Shown here: piece after piece, positions 1 to 12,021 of the stretch
How positions within the stretch are numbered: position 1 is the stretch's first letter
Layout of the letters: each line of letters starts with the position of its first letter
Assembly: GCF_003573695.1 (NCBI RefSeq)
Contig: NC_039358.1
Span: forward strand, 13,826,637-13,890,636
Direction: 5' to 3'
Origin: Papaver somniferum
Taxonomy: Eukaryota > Streptophyta > Magnoliopsida > Ranunculales > Papaveraceae
DNA length: 64,000 bases
Notes under the pieces: generated by a model
What the model was told of the DNA's origin: nothing
The model's database searches: none
Seen by the model: only the letters and a program-made list of their open reading frames with translations
Made by a program: the position numbers and the translations under genes

Positions 1-1122
1 CAACCCTGCTTGAATATTAAATCTTAATCACTATGACACGTTTGATGATCAAAAACTCAAAAAATATCAAAACCCAAAAATAAATGACGTAAATTAAGAG
101 ACCAGATAAGCCTATGAGATTATAATTATGAAAATCAAATAAGAAAAAAATATGAAAAATTACTAACCCTAGATCACACCATTGATAACAGAATAAAATT
201 TGTTTCCCTGTAACTTGATTTCTTCATCTGGTTGCAAATCGAGCTCGACCCCCATCTTCAATTAACTGATTCTCCTTCTTACCGACTCAGTCTAAGCTGC
301 TCTTCCCAAAAACAAACCCTAGTTTCTGAATTTCTTCAATTCTCTTAACTTAATCATCAATCTCAGTTCTGAATAAACCTTATCTCGACATACTCATATC
401 GATTTCAGCTCCGATTCCTTCTTCATTTTCATCTGCAATTTCTTCTAAAACCCTAAATCACCAAACAACGATCAGAACATTATCCATAAGGTCATCAACT
501 CTTTAATCGAACACCATCATGATCATCAAAATTTCTGATTCACTCTTAATCTCTCTATCTCTCTCTTTCATCTCTCAATCTCTGCCGATGTTCTCTTCTC
601 GTTTTCGGTTTCAAGTGAATGAGAGAATGACAAGAAATCTGACTGAGTTTAGGGTTTGGTTTGGTTTAGTTTATATTTGACGGGAGTATCGTCCACCTTA
701 ACCGCTTTACTTAACGTCCAGTTAAGTATCCGGTGTAAACAGAGTATAACAAATTATTTATGGGCAAATTATGACAAAAGTATTGTCTATCCATCTTTAT
801 GACGACGATGTTACTAACGGCGGGTGTAAACGAAGTGTTATTCAAGTTTTAATGTTCCGACTAATAGAGTTCCGCCAAGTGTCCTCACAAGGTTTACTAA
901 TGTCCAAAGTTTTTATCTAATTTAATTTGAGGGAAATGTCGAACTCACCGTGCGACGTGGGAGCTCATATGACTTAGCATAGAGATGTCTTATTTTTGGA
1001 AAAAAAAAATACGAAAAATTAAATAAAAGCAAAGCAAACTTTTCCCAGTCAACTGTGGGGCACAGTCGAAATAAAACACTACACCAGGCACCAAACAACA
1101 CGACTACCCTTATACCCCCTCA
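1..1122. other. no recognisable gene; leader-like sequence on the minus strand
   Basis: No long or family-like reading frame is visible. Read on the minus strand, about 660 down to 180 looks like a plant 5' leader: a CT/GA-rich tract, repeated AAACCCTAA motifs, and several short ATG frames that close quickly, one of them reading MGVELDLQPDEEIKLQG near 254-170. It may be the promoter and 5' UTR of a gene that lies to the left of the window, or a captured leader. About 660-1120 holds nothing I recognise. Confidence 0.3.
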
Positions 1123-1199
1123 GAGCGACTGCAATGGTACGACTAAACTCAAAGATCAAAGACCAAAAAAAAAGACTAAATATGAGTTTAATCTGTATT

Positions 1200-1620
1200 G
1201 TGACGTTATGGGGAGAAGACCAAATTTGGTCGCGCGTAAAACAATTTTACGCATGAAGACGGGCGGAAGTATTAGTTACGTTTCATTTCTGCACGGAATT
1301 ATAAATTACGTTTCAAACGGGCGTAAATATAAATCACGTCTGTTATCAAGCGTAAATATAAATTACGTTTCGTATGGGGCGGAATCTTAAATTCCGCCCG
1401 TTGATCAGACGGATTCCAAATGACCGCTCGAAGAAACGTAAAAATAAATTCCGCCCGAGTTAAACACGGTCACACAGCACGTGTGAGATCAGACGGGCGA
1501 ACATCTGGTGTCCGCGTGAGGAATTGTACGGACGGACATCTTCTGTCCGCGTGATGAATTTGTCAGGCGTAAAATATTTTTACGCCTGAGACGGGCGTAT
1601 CCAAAATTTCCGCCCATTAT
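1200..1620. repeat. subterminal palindrome array, left side of element A
   Basis: Short words recur in both orientations: GCGTAAA with TTTACGC, GGGCGGAA with TTCCGCCC, GGACATC with a partner ending GTCCGC. For example GCGTAAAACAATTTTACGC at 1232 and GGCGTAAAATATTTTTACGC near 1565 are hairpins in themselves. The same words reappear at 3225-3550. Translation gives no plausible protein. Confidence 0.75.
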
Positions 1621-1694
1621 AGGTTTTCATTAACAGACCACATCTCCACTACTAACCTACAACTGTTTCTTCTTCTCTCTTTTCTTCTTCTTCT

Positions 1695-1835
1695 TCGTAT
1701 TCTTATTCTTCTCTACTAACAGTACTACCAGTCTACCACTCTACATATCTATTTCTTCTTCTTTCTTCTTCCTATTCTTATTCTTCTCTACTAACAGTAC
1801 TACTAGTCTACCACTCTACATCTCTACCAAGTCTC
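1695..1835. repeat. 65-bp direct duplication in a CT-rich leader
   Basis: The phrase CTCTACTAACAGTACTAC, followed by a CTACCACTCTACAT tail, occurs at 1721 and again at 1786, embedded in TTCTTC-rich sequence. The tract lies upstream of the captured WD40 exon and resembles a plant 5' UTR; it may have been captured with a gene or belong to the transposon. Confidence 0.6.
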
Positions 1836-2527
1836 CACCACCAATTTTAGTCGAGTGAGACAAGATTTTTAATCAAAATCGATCAATAACTTCATTAAAA
1901 AGGTGTGAATCGTAGTTATGGCGTTCTTTTATCATCATATTCTTACTTGATTGTGATAATTTATGTTTGAATTTCACAATTTTAAAAGTTAGGGTTTTGA
2001 TAGAATTAAAACATTTTTGGGGGGTTTTCCAAAATCAGGGTCAAGAAGATTGATTTTTTTAATGATATGAATTGGGTTTACGTTTAATTTATGTTTTGTC
2101 AATTTTTAATTTTTTAATTTGAGTTTTGTTCATATCAGTTTGGGATTTTATGATTCTTACAATAGGTTTAAAGTGGAGATGAAATTCATAGAAGAATGAA
2201 CACCTTCAGTAAGCGACCCTTCTTCTTTCTTAAGAAGTTGAGGTTGCGGTTGTTTATTGGATTTTGAATGTATTCAATTTTGAATGGATGTGTAGTGGCA
2301 GTAATGTTCTTATGGTAGTATGGTTGTGGAATGCTTGTATTCTAAAGTCTGTAATGAATATGCAGTAGATTGATTTCATATGGATTCTAATGAATTTTTT
2401 TTTTAAAACTGTTAATTTGGTGTATTGGGAATTAAAAGAGATTTTTGAATCTAAGTGAAATTTTGCAAGCACAATGCTTCAGATTTCACCGGACCTTTGC
2501 ATTCTAACAACTATGGTACTTCTGCAG

Positions 2528-3183
2528 ACTCATGATAGCATATGAGAATGGGTTGATCGACCTCTGGGATATTTCTGAAAGTCGGGTTGTCCTTTTTAGA
2601 GGCCACAAGGATCTCCAATTGAAGGATGATCAGGTGGTTGAGGAAAATACATCTGAGTTAGAGCAAGAGGAGAAAGAAATAAGCTCTCTATGTTGGGCAT
2701 CTCTTGATGGATCCATTCTTGCTGTTGGATATGTGGATGGTGATATTTTTCTATGGAACATGTTAAGTGCGTTCTCTATCAAAGGTCCACAAGCTGGGGG
2801 ATCATTTATTGATGTTGTTAAGCTACAATTATCTTCTGGGAAAAGAAAGATTCCGGTCAGTCTTACATTGGTCCGCAAATAGTAGATCGAACAATGAGCG
2901 TGGAGGGCAATTATTTATCTATGGAGGTGATGACATAGGATCTGAAGAAGTCCTTACTGTACGTTTCAGCTCTGATTCTGGTTTCCGCTCCTTAATCACT
3001 TACATATTAGTCGCCATATGTGCTAGTATTAGTTAGTACTTTGTACTTAGTAGCATAAGAAAAATAACACCATAACAGGGCACTGATGCTTCTTTGGTTT
3101 GATAATCTTCACACGCGTCCTATGAGCTGTGCTAACTCTTTTATGTTGCTGTTACAGGCCTTGAGTCTTGAATGTTCCTCCGG
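2528..3183 (+). pseudogene. captured fragment of a tomosyn/LLGL-type WD40 gene
   Basis: From an acceptor-like CTGCAG at 2527 the frame reads an internal stretch of a plant lethal-giant-larvae/tomosyn-like WD40 protein, a family linked to SNARE regulation. Recognisable pieces are MIAYENGLIDLWDISESR, EEKEISSLCWASLDGSILAV, GYVDGDIFLWN and, after a small indel near 2855, VLHWSANS and GGQLFIYGGDDIGSEEVLT. An intron (donor GTACGT near 2959, acceptor TTACAG ending near 3157) separates this from a short next exon reading ALSLECSSG. Retention of the intron means genomic DNA rather than a processed copy was captured. There is no start codon context, the frame is shifted once and both ends are cut, so it is not a functional gene. 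Family assignment is from remembered motifs. Confidence 0.75.
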
Positions 3184-3224
3184 TAAAATCCAATAAACTG
3201 TTAATCAAAAATCTGCTACGCAAA

Positions 3225-3550
3225 CCCGTTTGAGAGGGGCGGAATTTTGGTGTCCGCCCAAGAGAGGCGGAATTTTGGTATCCGCCCGTATGGGGCGGAA
3301 TTTTGGTGTCCGCCCAAGAGAGGCGGAATTTTGGTGTCCGCCCAAGAGAGGCGGAATTTTGGTGTCCGTCTGGCAACGCGCGGAATTCTGCTGTCCGTCT
3401 CATCAGGCGTAAATTTATGTTACGCCCGCAACAAACGTAAATTTAAATTCCGCCCCACCAACATACGTAAATTTGGTTTACGCCCGTTAACAAACGCAAT
3501 TTAAGTTTACGCCTGACAACAAACGGATTTTAAATTTACGCCCGACTATA
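3225..3550. repeat. subterminal palindrome array, right side of element A
   Basis: At least five near-identical units of about 36 bp (GGCGGAATTTTGGTGTCCGC with spacer CCAAGAGA) run from 3237 to 3370. They are followed by GCGTAAAT/TTTACGC and GGCGGAAT/ATTCCGCC variants to 3545. Each unit begins with GGCGGA and ends with TCCGCC, so each can fold into a hairpin. Reading frames through it give only a low-complexity repeated peptide. Confidence 0.8.
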
Positions 3551-4905
3551 TTAGGATTTGGGATTTGGTCGCGACTAAATATGGTCTGGGTTTTGATCTT
3601 TGGTCCAAATTTGATCTTTACTCCGTTCCACTGTGTTAGGATCTCATCCCATAAATTTGGTTATACTCGCCCACTGTGGATGCTCTCACCGATGGATCAA
3701 ACCCAATACGACTTGGTGCGGCGTACAGACTACTTATTTGATTCGTATAAAAATCCACTTGTACACGTAATTGGACCGACCGATTGAAGGGCCCATAGGA
3801 GGGAGTCCCTTTATGGCCACTTTTTCGTTAAAAATGAAACCTAACGATTTGAGAAAAAGATATTACTAGCGATGAGCAACGGACGGACGGATACGGATTA
3901 GGGGTCACCAGCAACCAAACCGTTAAAGTTACGGATTTGGAAAATTGAACCGTGACCGGCCCAATCACCCGCGGATTTGTCCTCTGCGGATCAATGGATT
4001 TTGCGGGCCGGTTGCTGATTAATCGCGGATTTAATCACAAAAATCATCAAAAAAAAAACTAAGTATAGAAAGTTAGAAACTAAAATTTCAAATATAGAAT
4101 ACAGAAGATTCTTAACACAAAAGAGTACTAATTCAGTAATTCAAAAGCAACAACAGACAGAAGATAGTTAACAGTTAACACAAAAGAGTACTAATTCAAA
4201 TGTAACAAGTCTGGTGCCAAGCCATCTGAACCTCTGATGCCAAAACTGAAAAAAGAATCCTTGGATTTGAGTACTAGTTTATTCAATCCATGATAGCTAT
4301 GTCTGGATTTTCCTGCAAGATTTCTGCCGCATATGTAAAATGAGGAGGAGTTATAAATAATCAGTAAACACTAAACAGTTGTAAGTTATAGCTACATTGA
4401 AATTACAAATATTGAGAATCCTAGTTGCAGAGGTTTGCCGGATACCAGCACCTTGCTCCGCAATACCGAGAATGCAAACGGAGGACAGAACTTGGTTGTA
4501 GAGTGTGATTTATATAACTAGATGTATAAACAAAGGGGTCGATACAGATACATTATACAGATTACGCATCATAAATACCAAATCTCCATCCGTCTATGTT
4601 ACAAACAAGGATACACCAATGTAATGCATGGAAACACACGAAAACGCCAACTCGCCGTATAAGCCAGTTGCTCGCGCTGGTAGATCCAACTTCTTCGTAC
4701 ATGCCACAGATAGTATCAACCGGAGGGAAAGCCGTGAGGAGGAATCGAAAGGAAACTCCGACCAGGGATGGACGTAAACTCGCATATACTGAAAACTCAC
4801 AGTTTGCAATCTTAAATACTGAAAACTCACATATGAAGTTAGTATAAGATAACCACATCTGCTTAACCCTAACGGATGCATCCACATAACAATAAGTTCA
4901 GTATC

Positions 4906-5220
4906 TCAACAACTAAACATTTGCAGACCAAATTTAAAAAGAAAAAAGCAACAAACAAAGAGATTGAGAGAAAGATGCAAAAACAAAGGAAACAATGTTT
5001 GAGATTTATCTAAGCCAATTTTTTCAACCGCTTCTATCAACTCCTCGAGATTGATTGGTTTATCTAGAAGCCAATTTTGAGCAAAGATCAGTGCTTGGAC
5101 CGTTTTTGGCAGCATGGAACTTCGAAACTCATTAAGAACACGACCACCCGTGGAGAAAGCTGATTCTGAAGCTACTGTTGATACTTTCATCGCAAACACG
5201 TCTCGAGCTATCATGGACAA
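4906..5220 (-). pseudogene. hAT transposase C-terminal dimerisation domain remnant
   Basis: The minus-strand frame contains [40 protein letters not shown] and ALIFAQNWL, the signature of the hAT C-terminal dimerisation region (Dimer_Tnp_hAT), which normally ends a 600-800-residue transposase. The BED zinc finger and the RNase-H-like catalytic core expected upstream on the minus strand (5220-6500) are not recognisable. A stop lies just before the domain. An AT-rich TATA-like tract (6528-6538, minus) near the right terminus may be the old promoter. The element is therefore non-autonomous. Confidence 0.85.
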
Positions 5221-5790
5221 GATCTTAACACATTAGTTAAATGAACACAAGAAAGAAAACACATTCTAAGAAATTAAGTCAATTGATATGTATATATATA
5301 AAAGCTGCTAGAAGTCCTACGTACCTACTGGTCATAAAATTATTAAAAAAAAAGAACTCCAGTGCTCTCAGATTCTCCTGTTCATACCCATTGTTAGCAT
5401 TGATCAAATCATCATTCACTCACATTTATAGATGACTGGAGAGTGAAAGTTATACAAACCTAAGATCAGTAAAAATAACTGATACTTGATCCACAATGCA
5501 GAAAACAATAGCCTGTTTTAATGTATTTTCATCTCTCTATCACTACCATAAATTGATACTTCATCCACAATTACAGAAACTTATACAACCCATTTCAATG
5601 TTTTGTCATCTCTTATGCTCACTTTCTCTCTGTCTCCCGTATCTTTACTATTAGCCATATAATAACAGCCATTACATAAACTAAGTAAGAATAAATCACG
5701 GATATATGGAATGCAAGAATGACCAAATATATATAATATAGGATTTCATTCAGGGGACTTTTGATCAAGTTACTAGTTAGCTAGACATAA

Positions 5791-6024
5791 ATTTAGCATA
5801 ATAACAACAATAACTTGTCATTATGTTAAACAAACAGTCACAAACAACAAACTCAACTAATTATTTAACCTTAATTAGATACTTCTGCTCATCAATAAAG
5901 CCAACTAATTTAGCACAATAACAACAATAACTTGTCATTATATTAAACACACAGTCACAAATAACAAACTTAGCTAATTATTTAGCCCTAATTAGATACT
6001 TCTGCTCATCAACAAAGCCAATTA
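5791..6024. repeat. 117-bp tandem duplication inside the hAT element
   Basis: The segment starting ATTTAGCATAATAACAACAA at 5791 recurs from 5908 with few changes. Both units contain ACTTGTCATTAT, a CAGTCACAAA core and TTAGATACTTCTGCTCATCA. It is non-coding and AT-rich. Confidence 0.8.
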
Positions 6025-6767
6025 ATTCATCAATATATAAATCTTCATTCAAATAACAAAATTCATTTTCAAACCAAAAATTAGTAAACATAAACTGAAT
6101 TTTCATTAGTAAACATGGATTGTGTTTCATTAACTCACTTGTTTATCAATCAAGTCAACTGCAACTAAATCTCGTTGCAGGTATATTCTTCACTTCACCA
6201 TTTTCTGAAACTAAATCTCTGCAACATAAAATAAACACTGAAAGTTAAGACCAAAGAACCAATGAAGAAGAAATTGATTGAATCCCTAACATGCAATCGA
6301 TTTGGTAGGGGGGGAATCAAAAAACTTAATTTCTCTGCAATCAGAACTAAAGTTAATACTGAAGTTAATCGTTACTTGCTTCTTTGCAAATCGATAAAGA
6401 TGTTATAGAAAATTCCGGACTAATTAAACCTAATTGAAGAAGAATCGGAGATTCACATGAGATGATGAGGTCTGTTCTGTTCCTCTCGAAGAAAAAAAAG
6501 CTATTAGGGTTTAGAAATATAAAGATGTTTATATATAAAACTCCAACTTCCCATATTATCCTTAATACTTTTATTAAATTCCCTAACTGTCCTACGGTGC
6601 GGGTAATCCACGATTATCAAATCACAACCACAACCATAACAGCACCGCGTGCGGATTTGAGAATGCACCCGTGTCCGGTCCATAACTCCTGCGGATTGGT
6701 TTTCACCGCAAATTTGCGGCAAATGAAATCCGCTGTTACGATTTTTCTGCTCAGCCCTAGATTTTAC

Positions 6768-8491
6768 ACATTTATGTGTCCAATTTCGATATGGTCCGTT
6801 GGATCACAAAACTTAAAAACAAGGAAATCATGTGAGCCGTTCAGATTTCTGTGTGTATATTTAATATCGTCCGTTGGATAAGATGACTTTAAAACAAGGA
6901 TTTGATGGGAACCGTTGAATTGATTAACACCTTCAGTTTCATCTCCACTCTCCTCGACCCCATAAATCGACAACCACCACCAGCAACACCATTGTAATCA
7001 GCACCTCCACAAATAATAGCATCTTTGCCCCCATCTCGAACGACACATCTCATTACTTCACCTACCACCACCGTCACCGTCATCACCATGGCCCCCATCA
7101 CTACCTGTGCCGTCACAATAACTAGCGCCACCAGCACCGCTGCCACAACCATTTATAACCAACATCATCAATACACCTTCAACACCACCACCAATAAACC
7201 TTCAGCACCGCCACTAACAGCCCCTCCGCCATCTCCCTAGTACTACTAGAACCACCAGAACCAATTCTATGAAACTGATACCTACACTCTCATATTTCAA
7301 TCTCATGCAAATAAAAGCTCCAACTTCAATAGCCTAATTGATCTAATTCGATCAATTGCAGTGTCAAGGATAGAAAAATCAAAAATTGTTGTAGTAGCAT
7401 AGATCTGTGAAAAACAACAAGCTGAGTCGGTCTGACCCAGTAACCGATTCAGTCATTATCAACCAAAATTCTTCCTTCAAACAAAAATAAGAACACACCC
7501 CACACTAAAATACCCACCATGACTCGAATTCTGATATCAATTGGATCAACCATGCGATCAACTGTTTGACCTTTGATGCCTGAAATTGAATTTACAGGTG
7601 CTTGGATCTGATCCGTACCTTAAATGCACCACAATATAATTTCTTTAAGTCTTCTACTTCTTCCTCCTTAAATCAAATAAAAATACAAGTGACGCAGATT
7701 ACATAGTGGAGAAATAATGAGTATTAGAAGAATGAGAAGTTCAGTTAGCAACACAGTGTGGGAGTGAACTATATTACCGCAATGCGGTGGGGGGTCCGAC
7801 AGAAGTGTGGGAGTGGATGGAACCGCAAGGGCATGGGTTTTTGTAACAGTATTTGCAACAAACATTTTTGTAACATAAGTTTAATAACATAAGTGTAACA
7901 CTTGTGTGATACTTGTAACGATTTTTTGTAATAATTTTATAATAGCAACGGCAGTTTTAGATGTCGTGGCTGAGTTTTGCTGATAATCAACTGTCAGTAT
8001 CAAAATTAAAAGTACAGGTGATGGTTTTCTGGCCGTTTCACGCCGCAATTATCACCAATCGGCTCAATTTCCGATCATTTTGATTGCGCCTAACCACATC
8101 CGGAATTGATGACTCTCCGATTAGCGATCCAATTTCGTTTAGAAAAGACCAACTGAATTTCAATTTTTGCAATGAACAATTAAAAAAAAAAGTGTTGCGT
8201 GCAATTGCATTTTTCAGCTCACGGTGAACACATAGAAGGACTCCCTTCAATCGTCCAGTAAAAATGGGTTAACACATAAGTTAAGGAGTTGCTATAGATA
8301 CACGAAATTACCCTCCTAATTATTCGATATTTCCATTACATGATTGGAATGGTTGATTGGAATGTCAGGAACTTTTGGATACGTGCATTAGGTGGCCTAA
8401 CACGTGGACCATGTAGGAAGAATAATTAGGTCCATCTTCAACGACTTAATAAGCGTCACGCATGACTTTTTTTTGTGACTTTTTCTAGAAC
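6768..8491. other. intergenic, no supported gene
   Basis: About 6950-7250 is rich in CACCAC/ACCACC triplets and gives a threonine/proline-rich frame without family features. The remainder is AT-rich with no recognisable exons. It separates the hAT element from the left TIR of the MULE. Confidence 0.5.
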
Positions 8492-8757
8492 GGGCGGTTG
8501 CGGATATCAAAATTAATTGGGTATAGAAAAAAATGATAAAAACTGGATCCAAATATTATATCAGGATCACAATTTATCTAATTAATTTTTCAATTTCCTA
8601 ATTATCCCTCACTAATCAGGTTTAGTGGTTAATTAATTAGTAAAAATCTTAAGATTTTTGATAAATGATTAGGATGTAATTTTTATTTGACTTTGTGTGA
8701 GTGAGGTGAGAGTAAAAAGAGAGAAAAAATATTTGAGAAGGAACTTTTTTTGTGAGA

Positions 8758-8842
8758 ATGGAAGATGATTGTGAGGAGAGAATTGCATCTGCTGAATCTT
8801 TAGCTCTACTACAACAAGAAGCATATCTTCAATCTTCGGTAA
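8758..8842 (+). pseudogene. possible first exon of the MULE protein
   Basis: An ATG at 8758 opens an acidic frame (MEDDCEERIASAESLALLQQ) that could be an N-terminal exon, ending at a donor-like TCG/GTAATG near 8842. The frame can also be read on to 8979 without a stop. It lies just inside the left TIR, upstream of the word array and of the next good exon at 9752. I assign it only by position; no family motif is present. Confidence 0.3.
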
Positions 8843-9039
8843 TGATAACAACTCATAATTGGAATTACATGAAGAACCAACACCCTTGGATAATGATTTT
8901 TGTTAGCATGAAGTGTTTTTTGAAGAACCAACTCAAGAAAGTAAACCAGTTCAACATACAAGCATCCCCGATACACAGATAATGCTGCTAAGAGGTCGAA
9001 AATTAGATTATTTTTTTTTGAATCCGCCATTTTTTCTTT

Positions 9040-9700
9040 GAAAAAGCTTTATGCCGGCATAGAAATAGTATGAATACCATGCCGGCATTGTATTCATACT
9101 ATTTTTATACCGGCTAACAATATCCCCTATTTTGAAACATTTACCGGCGTTGTCTTCAACCAAAAATTCCATGCCGGCGCGGAGTTAACTTTTTACCTAC
9201 CACCGAATATTCTATGGAATATTTCTCCGGCATGGTTCACTCCTAAATTTACCATGCCGGTACCCCAATAAAAACATCTAGGAGTTAAAGAATTTTGAAC
9301 TTAAATACCGGCGTGGCATATAAATTATCGAGCACGCCGGTACTAAATTTCGGCTCCGAAGCTTATAAAAAGAGCATGCCGGTACCACAAGAAAAACATC
9401 CAGAAGTTAGTGACTTTGGTAGTAATATATCGGCATGGTTTTTAACTTATCAATTGTGCCGGCTCTTGGTTCCGGCGTCGAAACTGTGTAATGAGCATGC
9501 CGACAAAACCATTTCCGACATTTATTTGCAAGAAAATTCAATGCCGGTACTGTTTAAAATTAGGTCCTCTTTTTCAAGTGCAGTTCCGGAATGCCGGAAT
9601 ATTATTCGATAATGCTGGCACCGGTTTCCGGCTTTGGTTGTTTTGAGATTAATATGCTGGAGCTGTCGTCGAGCATGCCGGAACTAGTATCCGGCATGGT
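9040..9700. repeat. GCCGGCAT word array (MULE spacer 1)
   Basis: ATGCCGG, GCCGGCAT, ACCGGC and CCGGCATGG recur every 15-40 bp in both orientations through this non-coding stretch between the putative first exon and the transposase exons. Similar arrays occupy the other spacers of the same element and are absent outside it. Confidence 0.85.
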
Positions 9701-9751
9701 AATTTAATTTTATTTGGAACTAATTCAATTTTCTTTTCATTCATTCCTTAG

Positions 9752-11700
9752 ATTGTGACATACATTGATCCAACAAATTCCAAACCGCTTGGTCCGGATA
9801 CGTCTGCATACTATAAAATGCCTCCGGTATGTCACCAAACAATACATTTCACCTAGTTTTTAGAACTTTATGTGGGGATGCTTGTAATGAACCTTATAAT
9901 CTCCCATTGTTGTCCTTATGTAGGGAATAAAATCTCCAGAGGAAGCAATTTCTTGGGAAAAAGAGACGGCTCTTAAGAACATGTATGTGTTGGTGAGGAA
10001 TACCCAACGTTCAGATAATCATTTTGAGATGGTGTGCGAGAAAAGTGGGGAATACAAGAAGAAGTATATCCATAAGATAAAGGGTTATGTATATCCAAAG
10101 AAGACTAATAGGTTATACAAGACTCATACGAGAAAAGATAATTTCCCCTTTAAGCTTGTATTCCATTTAAGAGACAAAGAAAAGGAATAGGATTGTAGGG
10201 TGTGGTTTGGCCATCATAACTACCGGGATCCGAAATATTTTGTTGGTCACTCCCTAGTTTCGAAGCTAAAACCTCATGAATTTGAGGATGTAAAGATAAT
10301 AACCAAAGGAAAAGGATGATACAAACGTTTCTTCTATAAGTACAATTTATAGCGCACAAGCAACCATTAGAATGGTGGAATGGGAAGGAAGGACCGTTAT
10401 GCAAGAATTCGAGAAGATAGTTTGGGATCACAACTACACACGTATCATTAAAAGAGGACCGGTAAAAAAGCCCCTTCAAATATTCATTGCTCATCCTTTG
10501 CTTTCACAATTGGCTCATACATGTTATGGTGTTCTTATGATGGATTGCACCTACAAGACAAATAAATACAACATATCGTTGTTCAACATCGTGGGGAAAA
10601 CATTGGACAAGGTATCATTCACATTGGCTTGGTGTTTAATGGAAAATAAGAGGCATTAGAATTATCATTCGGCATTACAACAATTGAAATTATTGTTCCC
10701 CGAAAATCAATTTCTGAGTGTCATCATAACCGATCAAAGATGACGCACTAATGAATGTTATATCCGACGTATTTACGGATGCACAAAATTTCCTATGTAC
10801 GTATCATATAGGGCAAAATGTGACAAAACATTGTCATGCTTTGTTTGAACCCTCAAAGGCAGATATTAAGAAGAGAATGATTGCTCAACTAGAGGAAGAT
10901 GTTCGCAAGAAGAAACTATCACCCGAAAAATAATAAGACGAAAGAGGAAAGATTAAAGAGCGAGTGGACAAAGAACACGATGAAAATCATAAAAAGTGGT
11001 TGGAATTTATAAAGGATTGGGAGAAATTTTTGAACATGTTTATTGCCAAATATAACGAAGTGTATCCAAGTGTCGTCTCATATTGTAGGGATAAATTGTT
11101 GGATGAGTTCAAGGAAAATTTTGTGCGTACATGGAAAAATTGGTATAAACACTACGAGAATGAATCAACTAATATAGCGGAGTCCGCTCATGGGATATTT
11201 AAAGATCTCACCCAGTCCGGCCAAGGAAACGTGTTTACGGTCACCGGGGCAATAGAGCAATACTTTAAGGATGATATCGATAGGATCAAGAAGGATTTTG
11301 AGAAAAGATCAATGGAAAGGATGACATCACATTTTCGATATGTTAATTTGATCCGAGGAATAGAATTCAACGTCTCGCATTTGGAAATAAAACATATGAT
11401 TATGGAAATGGAAAAGGAGATAAACTATGGTAAACTGGGTGATGTGTGTATTTTTCCCGACATGTCTTTGTTGGGGCTTCTGTGTCGTCATATGCTTGTG
11501 AAGTATGAATAAGTGATACCTATTGAGGTTATTGATCCATTTTGGAAGCAACTATATTTCGACCCTCCCCCTACGGAAGCTCCCGGAAAATCACCATGGG
11601 ATACAAACGAAGCAAAGGAATTCTATGAAGCTTACTCACATGGAAACTCGTATAGCCGACAATTATTGTTGAGCCAACTAAGGCTAATTACACGCCCATG
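9752..11700 (+). pseudogene. MURA-type (MULE) transposase, decayed
   Basis: Exon 9752-9826 (donor GTATGT) joins 9924 onward (acceptor TATGTAG). A FAR1/MULE-like N-terminal region includes CEKSGEYKKK, TRKDNFPFKL and the basic HNYRDPKYFVGHSLVSKL stretch. The catalytic region follows at 10490-10750 with LAHTCYGVLMMDCTYKTNKY (first acidic position in DCTY) and VIITDQR. An NIAESAHG motif lies at 11172, and the SWIM-like CysX(n)CysArgHis end (GLLCRHML) at 11478-11500. Stops at 10188, 10309 and 10657 and small frameshifts break the frame, so it cannot make a full transposase. The protein would bind the TIRs and catalyse cut-and-paste transposition. It continues into the AT-hook and OTU regions. Confidence 0.85.
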
Positions 11701-12021
11701 AATAGCACAAAGTGAAGAGCCAACAAAGGGAGATCCGCCAGGTATACCACAAACTAAAACGGCAAGGAGAAAACAAAGGAAAAAATTGAAAGCAATGAGT
11801 CAACGCGAATGTGAAGACGAGGCAAGTAAGAAACGAGACCCAAACGGATGTGAGCTTTCGAAAGAAAGGTTCGCGGAAGCGCCGGTTCCAAAGAAAGGGG
11901 GTAGGCCGAGGAAGGAACCGCCATCAAGTCAACAACAAAAGGGGAATTCCGTATCCACACCACAAGTCGATGAAGTGCCGGTTCCGAAGAAAACGGGTAG
12001 GCCGAAGAAGTTACCGTTATC

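Larger units (their letters stand above)
1123..3687. mobile_element. Pack-type TIR element carrying a host gene fragment (element A)
   Basis: The left end (from 1123, GAGCGACTGCAATGG) and the reverse complement of the right end (from 3687, GAGAGCATCCACAGTGG) match imperfectly. Next to both ends lie related tracts (AAAGATCAAA, GGTCGCG) and arrays of short palindromes (1200-1620 and 3225-3550). Between the arrays is a plant-like leader (1640-2520) and a two-exon fragment of a WD40 gene. Ends of the GAGCATCC..C.ATGG kind occur on several plant DNA transposon families, so the superfamily is undecided. I could not find a convincing target-site duplication, and the exact ends are approximate. Confidence 0.55.
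3867..6759. mobile_element. hAT-superfamily transposon, internally deleted
   Basis: The right end, read inward on the minus strand from 6759, is TAGGGCTGAGCAG. The left end from 3867 is TAGCGATGAGCAAC. The flanking 8-mers are GATATTAC (3859-3866) and GATTTTAC (6760-6767), a 7/8 match and the length expected for hAT. Subterminal GCGGAT words cluster at both ends (3880-4030 and 6640-6735). Only the C-terminal dimerisation part of a transposase remains (4906-5220, minus). The rest is AT-rich with a 117-bp duplication. Confidence 0.85.

Noticed and set aside
3225..3420. CRISPR-like regularly spaced repeats (also at 23620-23860)
   Set aside because: The repeats are palindromic, the 'spacers' are as repetitive as the repeats, and the DNA is a plant nuclear genome without cas genes.
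3152..3504. Three overlapping open frames with a repeated peptide on both strands
   Set aside because: They are translations of the 36-bp palindrome array; no start context or family motif.
7025..7240. Threonine/proline-rich 71-codon frame
   Set aside because: Arises from a CACCAC-rich low-complexity tract, with no homologous pattern or splice context.
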